Notes: a model not told the origin generated them from the letters alone. A stretch of 64,000 bases of DNA from Paenibacillus sp. JZ16 (GCF_015326965.1 NZ_CP017659.1:1674001-1738000); one strand, 5' to 3'; positions 25,123 through 33,947 are shown, counted from the stretch's first letter. Translations and numbers: made by a program.

Positions 25123-27062
25123 GTGGTCAGAGATGATAAAAAAAGAATGACGGTCCAACTGTTCCTCGTGATGGCCATAATCCTACTAATCTCAGGCTGC
25201 CAATGGACACCCACGGCTGCCGGGACGGTAAGCAGCACCGAGAGCGATGCTCAGCAGAAGCAAATGGATTCGACGGTTTTTCCGAAAGATAAGGTTGTTG
25301 ATGTAAAAATCACGATTGACGAAGCTGATTTTCAGGATATGCTGGACAACGCCAGCGCTGAAGAATATAAAGAAGCATCCGTCAATTACAACGGCATGCA
25401 ATTTGATCATGTCGGCATTCGAACCAAAGGCAACTTAAGCCTGCGCAGCGTGGTGAATTCGGACTCCGACCGCTACAGCTTTAAAATATCCTTTGACGAA
25501 TACCTTAATCAGACCTTGAATGGAATCAGCAAAATCAATCTGAACAACAACTACAGCGACGCATCGTATATGCGGGAATTTCTGACCTACGAGCTGGCGG
25601 ATTCCGTCGGACTGCCGACGCCCGGCTTTTCCTACGTCAATGTATACGTAAACGATGAATTATGGGGGTTCTACCTCGCGATTGAACAGATTGGCGACTC
25701 CTATCTGCAGCGTCATTTCGATCATTCCTACGGCGCGTTGTACAAGGCAGAGATGACCGGGGCAGGCAGCGATCTGACGTGGCTTGGCAATGATCCCGAT
25801 TCCTACACCGGGCTTGTCATGAAATCCAAATCATCCAATGACGATATATTGATCGACATGCTGGATGAGCTTAATAACGGCACCGATTATGAGAAGGTGC
25901 TGGATGTCGATAATGTACTCAAGTACGTTGCCTTGAACGTAGTTGCCTCCAATATGGACAGTTATCTGGGATCGAACAAACAGAACTATTATTTATATGA
26001 GAACAACGGCATTTTCTCCGTCCTGCCTTGGGATTATAATATGGCATTCGGGGACTTGGGGGCTCCAGCATCCTCATTGACGAGCCAACCCAGGGAGCTT
26101 TGGCGGAAAGGCCCCTGATTGCCAAGCTGCTCGCGATTGACGAATATAAGGAACGCTATCACGCCATCCTCTCGGAGATGCTGGAGGGCTACATGCAGCA
26201 GGAAACATTCAATGAGCGAGTTGCGCAATTGCAAGACTTAATTTCCGAGCACGTAAAGCAAGACCCAAGACCTTTCTATTCCTATGAGGTGTACGAGCAA
26301 TCCATCCCGACGCTCACCTCATACGTTCAAGAATCAATGGATTCCATCCAGCAACAGCTGGATGGAACGCTCCCCTCCGCTGGCGATGGAAGCGGCAGCG
26401 GAGGCGGTATGGGTCCCGGCGGTGGTCGTGGCATGCGACCTGGCGGCGAGACGAATGGAGCCGGATCGTTTCCCCCTAACGATGCCCCTGCCGGAGGCAT
26501 CTCTGGCGGGAACAGGCCTGCCAACAACGACAGTGCTGCTCCTGATTCTTCTGACGATGCTTCGGGAAGCAGCACCGACGTTAACTCCGGCAAAGCTGAG
26601 GGAGATCGTGACACCGCGCTTGAAGGGGACGAACCTTCCTTGTCCGTCGTATCGTCTGTCGGATCGAGCACAAGCAGTTCCAACGAAAAAACAACGGTTG
26701 ATGCTGCTCCAGCCGTAACTACGGAACCATCACCAAATGCAGCGGAGCTCCCTGAAGATCAAACCCAATCGTCGGAGCAGCCCCCTTCCGATGACAATCA
26801 ACCAACCATGCCTCAGACTCCCGGCCAGAGTGGGCAAAGCCAGATGCAGGATTTCCCTCAGGGGCAGATGGGGAACGGATTTGGCGGCGAGTTTGGCGGT
26901 CAAATGCAGGGAGGCCGGGGAATGGGCCGGCCGGGCGATGGGTCAAACGGGGCTGCCGAGGAACAAGGAAGTGCCAAGGAAGCCTTGTACGCCGGCGTAT
27001 CAATCGTCCTCCTGCTTCTCTCATGTCTCCTCGTAACGTTGTATAAACGAAAAAGACTGTAA
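25123..27062 (+). pseudogene. CotH-family lipoprotein, split by a one-base frameshift
   Basis: The first frame (25123-26118) has a lipobox signal (LLISGC) and CotH kinase-like segments: FKISFDEYLNQTLNGISKINLNNNYSDASYMREFLTYE in consecutive parts, GFYLAIEQIGD, and LPWDYNMAFG. It then runs into an out-of-frame tail. The next frame (stop after 27062) resumes exactly with the expected family sequence GLGGSSILIDEPTQGAL. Adding one G to the run at 26050-26053 joins them. The rest is a Gly/Ser/Pro-rich linker and a final membrane helix before KRKRL. CotH proteins are atypical secreted kinases. The start is GTG 25123 or ATG 25147. Confidence 0.85.
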
Positions 27063-27073
27063 TTATCAAACAA

Positions 27074-27115
27074 GGGCAGTTCCAAAGGTCGATACACCTT
27101 TGAAACTGCCCCTTT
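27074..27115 (+). terminator. Terminator of the VTC-DUF4956-CotH operon
   Basis: GGGCAGTT/AACTGCCC arms with a CAAAGGT/ACCTTTG inner stem, followed by TTTAT. Confidence 0.75.
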
Positions 27116-27147
27116 ATATCCGAACGTTTTAACCTATGACCAATGGA

Positions 27148-27471
27148 TTAACCTATTTCAATGAACCACGTGATCATTATGGGCGCACCGATAAGGACCA
27201 TGCCCATCGCCATGACAATCCTCGTCGTATTTCTAGACAGCTTGTGCTGGGTCGCGGCTGAACGATACCAGCCGCTGAACTGCAGGCGATTCCGGTAAAG
27301 TACAAGAAACCACAATACATTCCCCGCGAACAGGAACAGCCAATATAGTCCATTCCAGGGTATCCAGCTCTTCAGTATTTGATGTTCTATGTTGCCCAGA
27401 ACCATGACAAAGATCATCATAATGATCATCATTCGAATCATTTCCAGAATGGATGAGGCCAATTTGGTCAT
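27148..27471 (-). CDS. Small membrane protein of unknown function
   Basis: A 107-residue product with three hydrophobic segments (about 10-28, 42-60, 83-103) and a basic loop, YRNRLQFSGWYRSAATQHKLSRNTTR. No family is recognised. It starts 28 bases after the TVP38-type gene and may be co-transcribed with it. Confidence 0.7.
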   Translation of the reverse strand: MTKLASSILEMIRMMIIMMIFVMVLGNIEHQILKSWIPWNGLYWLFLFAGNVLWFLVLYRNRLQFSGWYRSAATQHKLSRNTTRIVMAMGMVLIGAPIMITWFIEIG

Positions 27472-27499
27472 AACGCTTGCTCCTTTTCAATCATGCTAT

Positions 27500-28144
27500 T
27501 CAACTGGACTCAAGCTCTGCTTGTTGATCGTGTACCGATTGTTTTCTTATAAAGTATGAATCCAGCTTCCGGCTGACCCATAAGGACAGTACGATAAAGG
27601 CAAGGACTCCGAACAATTTAAAAGGTTCCGCAATAAAATCGGACAGGTTGGCACCGATGTAAGAGACACAGAACACCATAATGCCCTTGCCCAAGGTGAC
27701 AGCCATCAGATAGGACATCAGGTTCATTCTGGCCAGCCCGGCGGCCACATTGACCGCGACAAACGGCCCAACGGGAAGTATGCCAAGCAGGAAAACGTAA
27801 CTGAAACCGTTGCGCTGAATCCAGCGCATACCACGCTGAACTTTAGGCTTTTTTGCCCAGCGTTCGATCAGGGGCGTACCGGATATTTTGCGCACGATGA
27901 GAAAGGTCGTTAAACATCCTGCCACCATACCGATCCAGGAGTAAAGAAACCCTGCCCAAAGCCCATACACCGCCGCATTCACACCCACGATCACGATCGT
28001 GGGCATCGGTGGAATGAAGGACTTTAGGAACGTCAGAAGGATGCCCGGCAGCGGGCCTAATGCTCTAAATTGGTCCAATAACCACTCCAGGTTGCTCTCT
28101 GTAAAGTAAGACATGATGTCCAAGTAGCCAATCAATGACTTCAC
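27500..28144 (-). CDS. TVP38/TMEM64 (VTT domain) membrane protein
   Basis: A 214-residue DedA-related membrane protein. The VTT core is visible: FIPPMPTIVIVGVNAAVYG and FLLGILPVGPFVAVNVAAGLARMNLMSYLMAVTLGK. These proteins are thought to help move lipids across the membrane. The frame starts at 28144; an ATG at 28114 would give a protein without the first ten residues. Confidence 0.87.
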   Translation of the reverse strand: MKSLIGYLDIMSYFTESNLEWLLDQFRALGPLPGILLTFLKSFIPPMPTIVIVGVNAAVYGLWAGFLYSWIGMVAGCLTTFLIVRKISGTPLIERWAKKPKVQRGMRWIQRNGFSYVFLLGILPVGPFVAVNVAAGLARMNLMSYLMAVTLGKGIMVFCVSYIGANLSDFIAEPFKLFGVLAFIVLSLWVSRKLDSYFIRKQSVHDQQAELESS

Positions 28145-28167
28145 CCATTTCTGCTAAGTATTGCCGA

Positions 28168-28638
28168 CTAGCCGACTTGAAGCACCTGATTCAGCTGAGC
28201 CAGATGGTGGTTGTCGTGCCAGATGAAATCCCGCATAAATTGCGCCACCTCAAAAGGGTGCCCGTCCGCGTCCGTGTACCGCAACTCATATGCCGTTTCA
28301 GGCAAGGCTTCGATCGCCCGGATCAGTTTCTCCCTAGCGCTTATCGTCTGATCCACCAGCGTTTCCGTTGATAACGTCGTGGCATATTGCCTCGACTCTT
28401 CATTGAAAGTGTCATAATCTATATGACGGACAGTCAAAACATCCCCTGTGGAAATTTTGGAAATGGCTTCATTGTAAAAATACTCATCCCACCGCATGAT
28501 ATGGCACACCACATCACGTACGGTCCATTTCCCCTCTGCCATCGGGGTGTTCCAGAATCCCTCTTCCTGTACCGCGAACCCTCTCACTTTGCCGATCCAC
28601 GCGGAATACTCATTCAGCAGCTGCTGTTTGTCACTCAT
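28168..28638 (-). CDS. DinB family protein
   Basis: A 156-residue four-helix-bundle protein. It has the three metal-binding histidines of the DinB/YfiT fold (VRDVVCHIMRWDEYF, and the pair in FIWHDNHHLAQLNQV near the end). The frame is open to 28755, but AAGGAG lies 7 bases before the ATG at 28638, which overlaps the upstream stop by 8 bases. This suggests translational coupling with DUF4269. DinB proteins are often thiol transferases, mostly uncharacterised. Confidence 0.88.
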   Translation of the reverse strand: MSDKQQLLNEYSAWIGKVRGFAVQEEGFWNTPMAEGKWTVRDVVCHIMRWDEYFYNEAISKISTGDVLTVRHIDYDTFNEESRQYATTLSTETLVDQTISAREKLIRAIEALPETAYELRYTDADGHPFEVAQFMRDFIWHDNHHLAQLNQVLQVG

Positions 28639-29230
28639 ATCCATTCTCCTTGTCCATATAAGATTTAATATAGGCGTCAAGTCGATCCTCCGGCCAATGA
28701 TATATCTGGAGCAGCTCCTCATAAGGATCGCCCGTGATACGCAACAGCTTCGCAAAGGCAGGCTCCGTCTTATAACCCGACCTCTTCAGCTCGATAATCC
28801 CTTGTCTTGCAGTTTCACCGAGCCGCTTCAAAAGCTTGTATTCGACAATCATATGACGGTAACCATTCTGACTCGTTGAAGGTAATGGCTGTGCAAAAAC
28901 CTCGAATTCCCATCCTTTGTACCGAAATCGCGCTACCGATCGATCCACGTTGTTGACGGTACGGGATGAGCACGTGAAATTCGCAACATCTTCGCTATAA
29001 CGCGTCTTGAGCTCTCGTTCAAAGCAGGCAAAATCCGTCACATGGCATATGATATCGAGATCGCTTGATTCGATGTCAATCCCGATAGGAATCGTGCCCA
29101 CCAATATCGGGTTATAGGGTTTCAGATGATCCCATAGTCTAAGCTCGTCTATAACCATGGCTGCTTGCTTCTGTTTATCGGAGCCCAGACGTAAGTATTC
29201 CAAGTTAAGAAAATCCATGTTTTCTTGCAT
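28631..29230 (-). CDS. DUF4269 protein (nucleotidyltransferase-like)
   Basis: A 199-residue protein matching DUF4269 by FLNLEYLRLGSDKQKQA, LVGTIPIGIDIESSDLDIICH and a late YKLLKRLGETARQGIIELK. The DSDLDI-type motif resembles the metal site of nucleotidyltransferases. The frame reaches 29296, but AGGTGGAG precedes the ATG at 29230. Function is unknown. It forms a unit with DinB and probably the GNAT upstream. Confidence 0.8.
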   Translation of the reverse strand: MQENMDFLNLEYLRLGSDKQKQAAMVIDELRLWDHLKPYNPILVGTIPIGIDIESSDLDIICHVTDFACFERELKTRYSEDVANFTCSSRTVNNVDRSVARFRYKGWEFEVFAQPLPSTSQNGYRHMIVEYKLLKRLGETARQGIIELKRSGYKTEPAFAKLLRITGDPYEELLQIYHWPEDRLDAYIKSYMDKENGYE

Positions 29231-29267
29231 GGCTGCTCCACCTGCCTTACTCCTCTTAACTTTCAGA

Positions 29268-30074
29268 TCAGCGTTCGGTCCACGTCGTCCGAACATAGCC
29301 CAGCTTCATGCCAACCGATTCCATGTTGCGATGGCTCTGTGATAAGAAAGCGCATTGCGAGACAACAAGATCGCACCCTGCAAGCTTCGCCTCCTGTATT
29401 CTTCTGCGAAGCAGCTCCAGCTGCAATCCTTGTCTGCGGTACTCCGGGAGTGTCGCCGCAAATGTTAGTGACGCTGTCGCTTGATCTACATACATGACGC
29501 CAGCAGCGGCCGGCTCATCTTCGATATAAGCCATATAGAAGCTCCATCCCGGTCGTGAATACAATACACTGTTATTCGAGGCTACAGATGGAATTCCTTG
29601 ATCAGGCAATCCTGTTCCACGGCAATGAACTTTAGCATAATCCTCAAATTCATCTTTGTCTATTGTTCTGATCACATTTCCGGTATCCGGCACCTCCTTC
29701 AGCTCCTGCGGGTTCATATACATGGAATTATGAAAAGCAGATTGATAGAATCCGCGTTCGGCAAGCGCAGCCAGGAATTCCTGATTTACCAAGCCGGGCA
29801 CGATTTCGAACTGGAATTTGCGCTCCCTCGATTGATAAAAGTCGATGATTTCGTCCACGTTATTCAGATCCTCTGAACGCAGTCCTTTCACCGTGTTAAA
29901 AGAAAGCCAAGGCATCGTCTTGCTGTACAAGCACAGCGCATGGCCGAAGCGTTTCATTTCGACCCCTTCGGGATTTCCGGTCCGACCTTCGATTGCTTTC
30001 ATTCGATCCAACATATAATCGTTTTCTGAATCTTGAATTCGTTGGATAAGTTCCTCAGATGGAAGATGCCGCAT
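29268..30074 (-). CDS. GNAT family N-acetyltransferase
   Basis: A 268-residue acetyltransferase with the coenzyme A loop in ATLPEYRRQGLQLELLRRRIQEA (about residues 210-232). The N-terminal half may be a degenerate second GNAT fold. Substrate is unknown. It starts a minus-strand unit with DUF4269 37 bases on. Confidence 0.85.
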   Translation of the reverse strand: MRHLPSEELIQRIQDSENDYMLDRMKAIEGRTGNPEGVEMKRFGHALCLYSKTMPWLSFNTVKGLRSEDLNNVDEIIDFYQSRERKFQFEIVPGLVNQEFLAALAERGFYQSAFHNSMYMNPQELKEVPDTGNVIRTIDKDEFEDYAKVHCRGTGLPDQGIPSVASNNSVLYSRPGWSFYMAYIEDEPAAAGVMYVDQATASLTFAATLPEYRRQGLQLELLRRRIQEAKLAGCDLVVSQCAFLSQSHRNMESVGMKLGYVRTTWTER

Positions 30075-30120
30075 ATTGCCTCCTATGTATTATAACTAGT
30101 GCATTCTTAACTGGATAAAT

Positions 30121-30156
30121 AGAGCCCGAAGATCGCTTACTGATGCTTCGGGCTCT
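30121..30156 (-). terminator. Terminator of the DsbA-like gene
   Basis: AGAGCCCGAAG arms with GATC/GATGC inner pairing, then UAUUUAU on the minus strand; it also separates the GNAT unit. Confidence 0.65.
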
Positions 30157-30173
30157 TACTTGCTGTGTATGTT

Positions 30174-30893
30174 TTATTTCGCGCTGCCCGGCAGATCGCA
30201 AGATCCGTCGGCGCACATGCCGTCGCTGCTGTCGGAATCATTCACCATCACTAGCGGATTCGCTTCACGATAAGCCTTATCCAAAGCGTCCGTGAACACT
30301 TCCAGTGGCTGCGCACCGGACACGGCGTATTTGCCTCCCAGCACGAAGAACGGCACTCCCCGAATTCCCAAATTTGCTGCAGCTGCTTCGTCTGCCCTTA
30401 CTTCGGACTGGAAATCGTCACTCTCGAGCGCGGCCGCAGCCAAATCGCGGTCCAGGCCGACTTGAGCCGCCAGATCGGCCAATCGATTCTTATCGCCAAG
30501 ATTCTCGCCGTCTGTAAAGTGTGCACGGAACAACCGCTCCGTCATTTCTTTCATTTTACCATGCCCGGATGCAAAATGAACCAGGCGGTGAGCATCAAAT
30601 GAATTGGCCGGGATGACGCGATCCATTTGATACGTAAGCCCGACGCTTGCCGCTTGCTGGGTCACGTTGGCGTTCGCAGCCTTGGCCTGTTCGATACTCA
30701 TGCCGTATTTGGATGCCAATATCTCGTCCATGGAAACCCCGGCTTGATACGATGCACCGGGATCAAGCTCAAAGCTGCGGTAAATCACTTCAACTTGATC
30801 TTTATTAGGGAATTGCTCCAAAGCCGATTCGAAACGGCGTTTACCAATATAACAGAACGGACACATAAAATCCGACCATATTTCCACTTTCAT
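30174..30893 (-). CDS. DsbA family oxidoreductase (FrnE/YwbO type)
   Basis: A 239-residue thioredoxin-fold protein with the redox pair Cys11-Cys14 (CPFC) near the N-terminus. The alpha-helical insert (DAHRLVHFASGHGKMKEMTERLFRAHF) and the cis-proline GVPFFV follow. There is no signal peptide, so it acts in the cytoplasm. The C-terminal CADGSCDLPG adds two more cysteines. Predicted role is disulphide or polyketide-type redox chemistry; substrate is unknown. A single gene. Confidence 0.92.
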   Translation of the reverse strand: MKVEIWSDFMCPFCYIGKRRFESALEQFPNKDQVEVIYRSFELDPGASYQAGVSMDEILASKYGMSIEQAKAANANVTQQAASVGLTYQMDRVIPANSFDAHRLVHFASGHGKMKEMTERLFRAHFTDGENLGDKNRLADLAAQVGLDRDLAAAALESDDFQSEVRADEAAAANLGIRGVPFFVLGGKYAVSGAQPLEVFTDALDKAYREANPLVMVNDSDSSDGMCADGSCDLPGSAK

Positions 30894-31029
30894 TCTTTTC
30901 GCCTCCTAGCGAGCATTAATGCTAACTTACTTATTGTAACCCGCTTTCAGCATGACATCAACACCTCACATGAATATGGAAAGGTCTTGCAAGAATGCTC
31001 AGGATACCGAGTACAAATACGCCGGTTAT

Positions 31030-31608
31030 CTAAGCGGGGTTGTTCTCCTCTAATCTGGCAAGAACCCAATCCGTCACAACCTTGAAGCCTTGATTTCCCT
31101 TCAGGGAACTATTGATCACCAGATCCGCATGCCAGCGGGTAGGCTCAACATATTCATCGTGCCTGTATCTTACAAGCTGCAAATATTCCTGAAGCACACT
31201 TTCCTCGCTATGCCCCTTTTCTATAAACCACCGGTTTCTGCGAAGCATTCTTTCATCCGCGGGGCAATCTACGAACAGCTTCAAATGAAGCGAGTTCCGA
31301 AGGGATTCGAATTGATACAATAGAAATCCTTCAATGACAATTATGTCGTATTTGCCATTATGGACGGCGTGATCATAATCCGCGGTCAGACGCTCGATAT
31401 CGACGGCATCCGGATGGTTAAAATCCTCAAACATTTGATTGGTGAAGGGCGCTTTGGCCAAGGGTCTAATGGACTTATAATATTTATCCATATGGAAGAT
31501 CGCCACCCGGTACTCGCTTAACCTCTCCTTGAGCTTAAGACTTAGCGTTGTCTTGCCGCTCCCCGAACCTCCGCCAATCCCGATCATTAAAGTCTGCCTA
31601 TGCTCCAT
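31030..31608 (-). CDS. Uridine-kinase-like P-loop kinase
   Basis: A 192-residue kinase. Walker A is GGGSGSGKTT (about residues 12-21), FHMDKYYKS resembles the uridine kinase DxYY motif, IIVIEGFLLY is Walker B, and RNRWFIEKG is the lid. Family members phosphorylate nucleosides or small metabolites. It is shorter than classic Udk and not in a nucleotide operon, so the substrate stays open. Confidence 0.85.
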   Translation of the reverse strand: MEHRQTLMIGIGGGSGSGKTTLSLKLKERLSEYRVAIFHMDKYYKSIRPLAKAPFTNQMFEDFNHPDAVDIERLTADYDHAVHNGKYDIIVIEGFLLYQFESLRNSLHLKLFVDCPADERMLRRNRWFIEKGHSEESVLQEYLQLVRYRHDEYVEPTRWHADLVINSSLKGNQGFKVVTDWVLARLEENNPA

Positions 31609-31696
31609 ATCCTTTCATCTTCCTCCATATGTATGTCCAAGGTACAGGTTCCATTATTATACAACCGATCCAAGTAAGTTGAAAGATCCTCGTTAC

Positions 31697-31809
31697 AAGA
31701 AAACATCTCCCGGTCCCGGTGTACGATCACAGAAGACAGACCGTTTTTAAAGGAAGTTTATCTTCCGATATCAGGAAGGCTCACGCTTCGACGTTTACTG
31801 TCTGATATC
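31697..31809 (+). repeat. Structured intergenic repeat, copy C (113 bp)
   Basis: The layout is that of A and B: AAGAAAAC/GTTTATCTT arms, the invariant AGACAGACCG, and the GATATCAG (31767) / CTGATATC (31802-31809) stem. The first hairpin here reads ACATC/GGTGT instead of ACGTC/GACGT, so both strands changed but pairing is kept. Unlike A and B it lies antisense to both flanking genes. Confidence 0.78.
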
Positions 31810-31812
31810 AAA

Positions 31813-31843
31813 AATAAAAAACAGACAGCATAACGCTGCCTGT
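31813..31843 (-). terminator. yqkE terminator
   Basis: ACAGGCAGCG-TTA-TGCTGTCTGT on the minus strand is followed by six U. It abuts repeat copy C. Confidence 0.8.
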
Positions 31844-32103
31844 CACTTATATTTTTTCCAATCCATTTCGCTATGTTCCAGTAAATATTCAAAATCATTG
31901 TCGCGCCGCTTCTGTTCTGCCTTGCGAACAGCTTCCCGTTCCTGCCTTTCCTTCTCAAGCCGCTCGGCTTCATTGGCTTTCAAGGATTCGGTTGTTGCCT
32001 TCAACTTCGCCAGAACTTGAGGGTCCAGCATATCCTTTAACGTTGCGGGTTTATCGGCAGCCTCGGTTCGCGGCAAGGGGGACTTTTGTTTCTTTTTTGC
32101 CAT
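31843..32103 (-). CDS. yqkE: YqkE family protein (DUF3886)
   Basis: An 86-residue lysine- and glutamate-rich protein: N-terminal KKKQKSP, then LKDMLDPQVLAKLKATTESLKANEAERLEKERQE in the coiled-coil part, and the conserved end FEYLLEHSEMDWKKYK. Matches the YqkE/DUF3886 family of bacilli; function is unknown. GAGGTGA is six bases from the ATG at 32103; the ATG at 32109 is too close to it. Confidence 0.85.
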   Translation of the reverse strand: MAKKKQKSPLPRTEAADKPATLKDMLDPQVLAKLKATTESLKANEAERLEKERQEREAVRKAEQKRRDNDFEYLLEHSEMDWKKYK

Positions 32104-32182
32104 GTTCATTCACCTCGATTTCCACATTATTATATCATCTTATGAAGGACCTGACATCTATATCTGCATGGTGATAACCACG

Positions 32183-32206
32183 AAAAAAGAGAGCCTCTCG
32201 GCTCTC
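32183..32206 (-). terminator. tRNA-His terminator
   Basis: GAGAGCC-GAGA-GGCTCTC followed by six U on the minus strand, downstream of the tRNA. Confidence 0.8.
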
Positions 32207-32233
32207 CTTCTCCTTATGTATACTTACTTTGAG

Positions 32234-32307
32234 GGCGATCGATGGGACTTGAACCCACGAATGCCGGAGCCACAATCCGGTGCGTTAACCCCTTCGCCAC
32301 GACCGCC
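32234..32307 (-). tRNA. tRNA-His (GTG)
   Basis: A 74-nt cloverleaf. It has an acceptor stem with the encoded G-1 opposite C73, D arm GGCGAAGGGGTTAACGC, anticodon stem CCGGA/TCCGG with loop TTGTGGC (anticodon GTG), and T arm GTGGG-TTCAAGT-CCCAT. The 3' CCA is not encoded (CTC follows), so a nucleotidyltransferase must add it. It is a lone tRNA gene with its own terminator. Confidence 0.97.
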
Positions 32308-32393
32308 ATGATATTGAGCATTTCATATGCCCAAGATAATAATTTATCAGATATTTAGCTATTTGGCAAATTGTAATTTCTTACATCCCATTC

Positions 32394-32423
32394 TTGATTT
32401 CAACGGAAAGAACATACTATACT
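32394..32423 (+). promoter_or_regulatory. Promoter of the alpha/beta hydrolase
   Basis: TTGATT (32394-32399) and TATACT (32418-32423) with an 18-base spacer, about 80 bases before the start codon. Confidence 0.5.
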
Positions 32424-32502
32424 TACTTGATTCCAACTATCAGATAATAGCGCCCTTATTCGATACAACATGATGATATAAGGCACGGGAGGAAGCACAG
32501 CG

Positions 32503-33354
32503 ATGATCTATCATATTGACTATGTCTCGGAGGGATTGCATATCAAGGGGTATCTTGGTCTGCCGCCGCAACTGCCCCGTTCGGTCGCCCATGAGATGTC
32601 CAAAGCGTTCAACGCAATTCACGGCGTTACAATAACCGGCACGCTGGCATGCTCCTTAAACTTGGATCCTGTTTCACACGAACCACCTAAGCCAGTGACT
32701 GAGCCTAAGCTTCCTTTGGTCCTGTATTGCCGCGGCGGCATTGGACGGGTTGGCGCTGTAAGGTTGAAGTGGGTTGAAGAATTCGCTGCGCAAGGATATG
32801 CCGTGTTTGCTCCGGCCTATCGCGGAAATGAAGGCAGCGAGGGCAGGGATGAATTCGGCGGTGCCGATACGATGGATGTGATCTCCGCAATTGAATGGCT
32901 ATCGAGCATTTCCTGGATAGATAACCGTCGTATTCATCTGTTGGGCTTTTCCCGCGGTGCGATCAATGCTGCCGTGGCAGCCGCTCTGTCACCACATGTA
33001 TCCAAAATGATTCTCTGGAGCGGCGTCTCCGATCTGGCACAAACCTACGAAGAACGGATAGATCTGCGCAGAATGATGAAACGCGTCATTGGCGGAACGC
33101 CTGCCAAAGTACCTGAGCAGTATCTTCTTCGATCGCCGATCCATTATGCAGACCGTATCCGATGTCCCGTCCTGCTTGTCCATGGGACGCGGGACGAGCA
33201 AGTCCTGGTGGAGCATAGTTACCGGATGCTGGACAAGCTTCAAGAACAGGGGCACCAGCCGGAAGCGCATCTGTACGAAGGGCTTGGACATCATTTCCCG
33301 CCACCGCAGCATGCAGCGTCGATCAACCGAATGTTCGACTGGTTGAAGAAATAA
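32503..33354 (+). CDS. Alpha/beta hydrolase (prolyl oligopeptidase-like fold)
   Basis: A 283-residue cytoplasmic hydrolase. The nucleophile elbow is GFSRG in LLGFSRGAINAAVAA, the acid is the Asp in HGTRDEQV, and the histidine is in GLGHHF. The N-terminal 70 residues are a short cap. This S9/dienelactone-hydrolase-like class cleaves esters or peptides; substrate is unknown. GGAGG precedes the ATG. A single gene with its own promoter and terminator. Confidence 0.87.
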   Translation: MIYHIDYVSEGLHIKGYLGLPPQLPRSVAHEMSKAFNAIHGVTITGTLACSLNLDPVSHEPPKPVTEPKLPLVLYCRGGIGRVGAVRLKWVEEFAAQGYAVFAPAYRGNEGSEGRDEFGGADTMDVISAIEWLSSISWIDNRRIHLLGFSRGAINAAVAAALSPHVSKMILWSGVSDLAQTYEERIDLRRMMKRVIGGTPAKVPEQYLLRSPIHYADRIRCPVLLVHGTRDEQVLVEHSYRMLDKLQEQGHQPEAHLYEGLGHHFPPPQHAASINRMFDWLKK

Positions 33355-33388
33355 GAAGAAGTTGAGGAGCGCTCCTCAACTTCTTCTT
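33353..33388. terminator. Perfect 36-bp palindromic terminator
   Basis: An 18-bp stem, AAGAAGAAGTTGAGGAGC with its exact complement and no loop bases to spare, starting inside the hydrolase stop region. A and T tracts on both sides fit bidirectional termination between convergent genes. Confidence 0.75.
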
Positions 33389-33429
33389 GTCTCTCTCCAA
33401 GCACATGATTTGTTTGGCATTTCTTCCGC

Positions 33430-33945
33430 CTAGTTGTGCCCAGCAGCCGTCTCAATCCAGTATTTACACGTCCCGTTCGTAATGGAACTTAACTCACCGT
33501 GATTCGATTCAATGATGCAGCGGGAAGCCAGATTGGATTCATCGCAGGTCAGAAGGACCCGGCTTATGTTCTTCTCATTGGCCTTCTTGACCAATTCCGC
33601 CAACAGCCGCTTGCCATATCCTTTCCTACGCTCCGACGGCCGGATGACATACCCGATATGTCCCCCTAGCTCTTGCAGATTGTCATTCAAGCGATGTCTC
33701 AGCTTACCATATCCTATGGGCTTGTCGTTATCGTATAACCAATATATCGTCTGGGGAACATACTGCTCCGGCAGATCGATGCCTCTCGCCATTTCGTAAT
33801 TGCGCAGCACCTTGGAAGCGAACTCTTCCATGCTCCCGCTATTTAAGCCATTAACGAATCCGTTCCCGCCCTGGCCGATTTCCTGGACCATGAACAGCAG
33901 ACTTTCATCCTCCAGCACCTGCAGCTCCCTTAATACGAGTCCCAT
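33430..33945 (-). CDS. GNAT family N-acetyltransferase
   Basis: A 171-residue acetyltransferase. The acetyl-CoA loop is RPSERRKGYGKRLLAEL (about residues 103-119), followed by the VLLTCDESNLASRCIIESN helix. It starts 2 bases after the RidA stop, so the two form an operon. Substrate is unknown. Confidence 0.88.
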   Translation of the reverse strand: MGLVLRELQVLEDESLLFMVQEIGQGGNGFVNGLNSGSMEEFASKVLRNYEMARGIDLPEQYVPQTIYWLYDNDKPIGYGKLRHRLNDNLQELGGHIGYVIRPSERRKGYGKRLLAELVKKANEKNISRVLLTCDESNLASRCIIESNHGELSSITNGTCKYWIETAAGHN

Positions 33946-33947
33946 GC

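Noticed and set aside
26041..26110. Programmed -1 frameshift in CotH
   Set aside because: No classical slippery heptamer in phase and no clear downstream pseudoknot; a lost G is simpler, so it is annotated as a frameshift with the other options noted.
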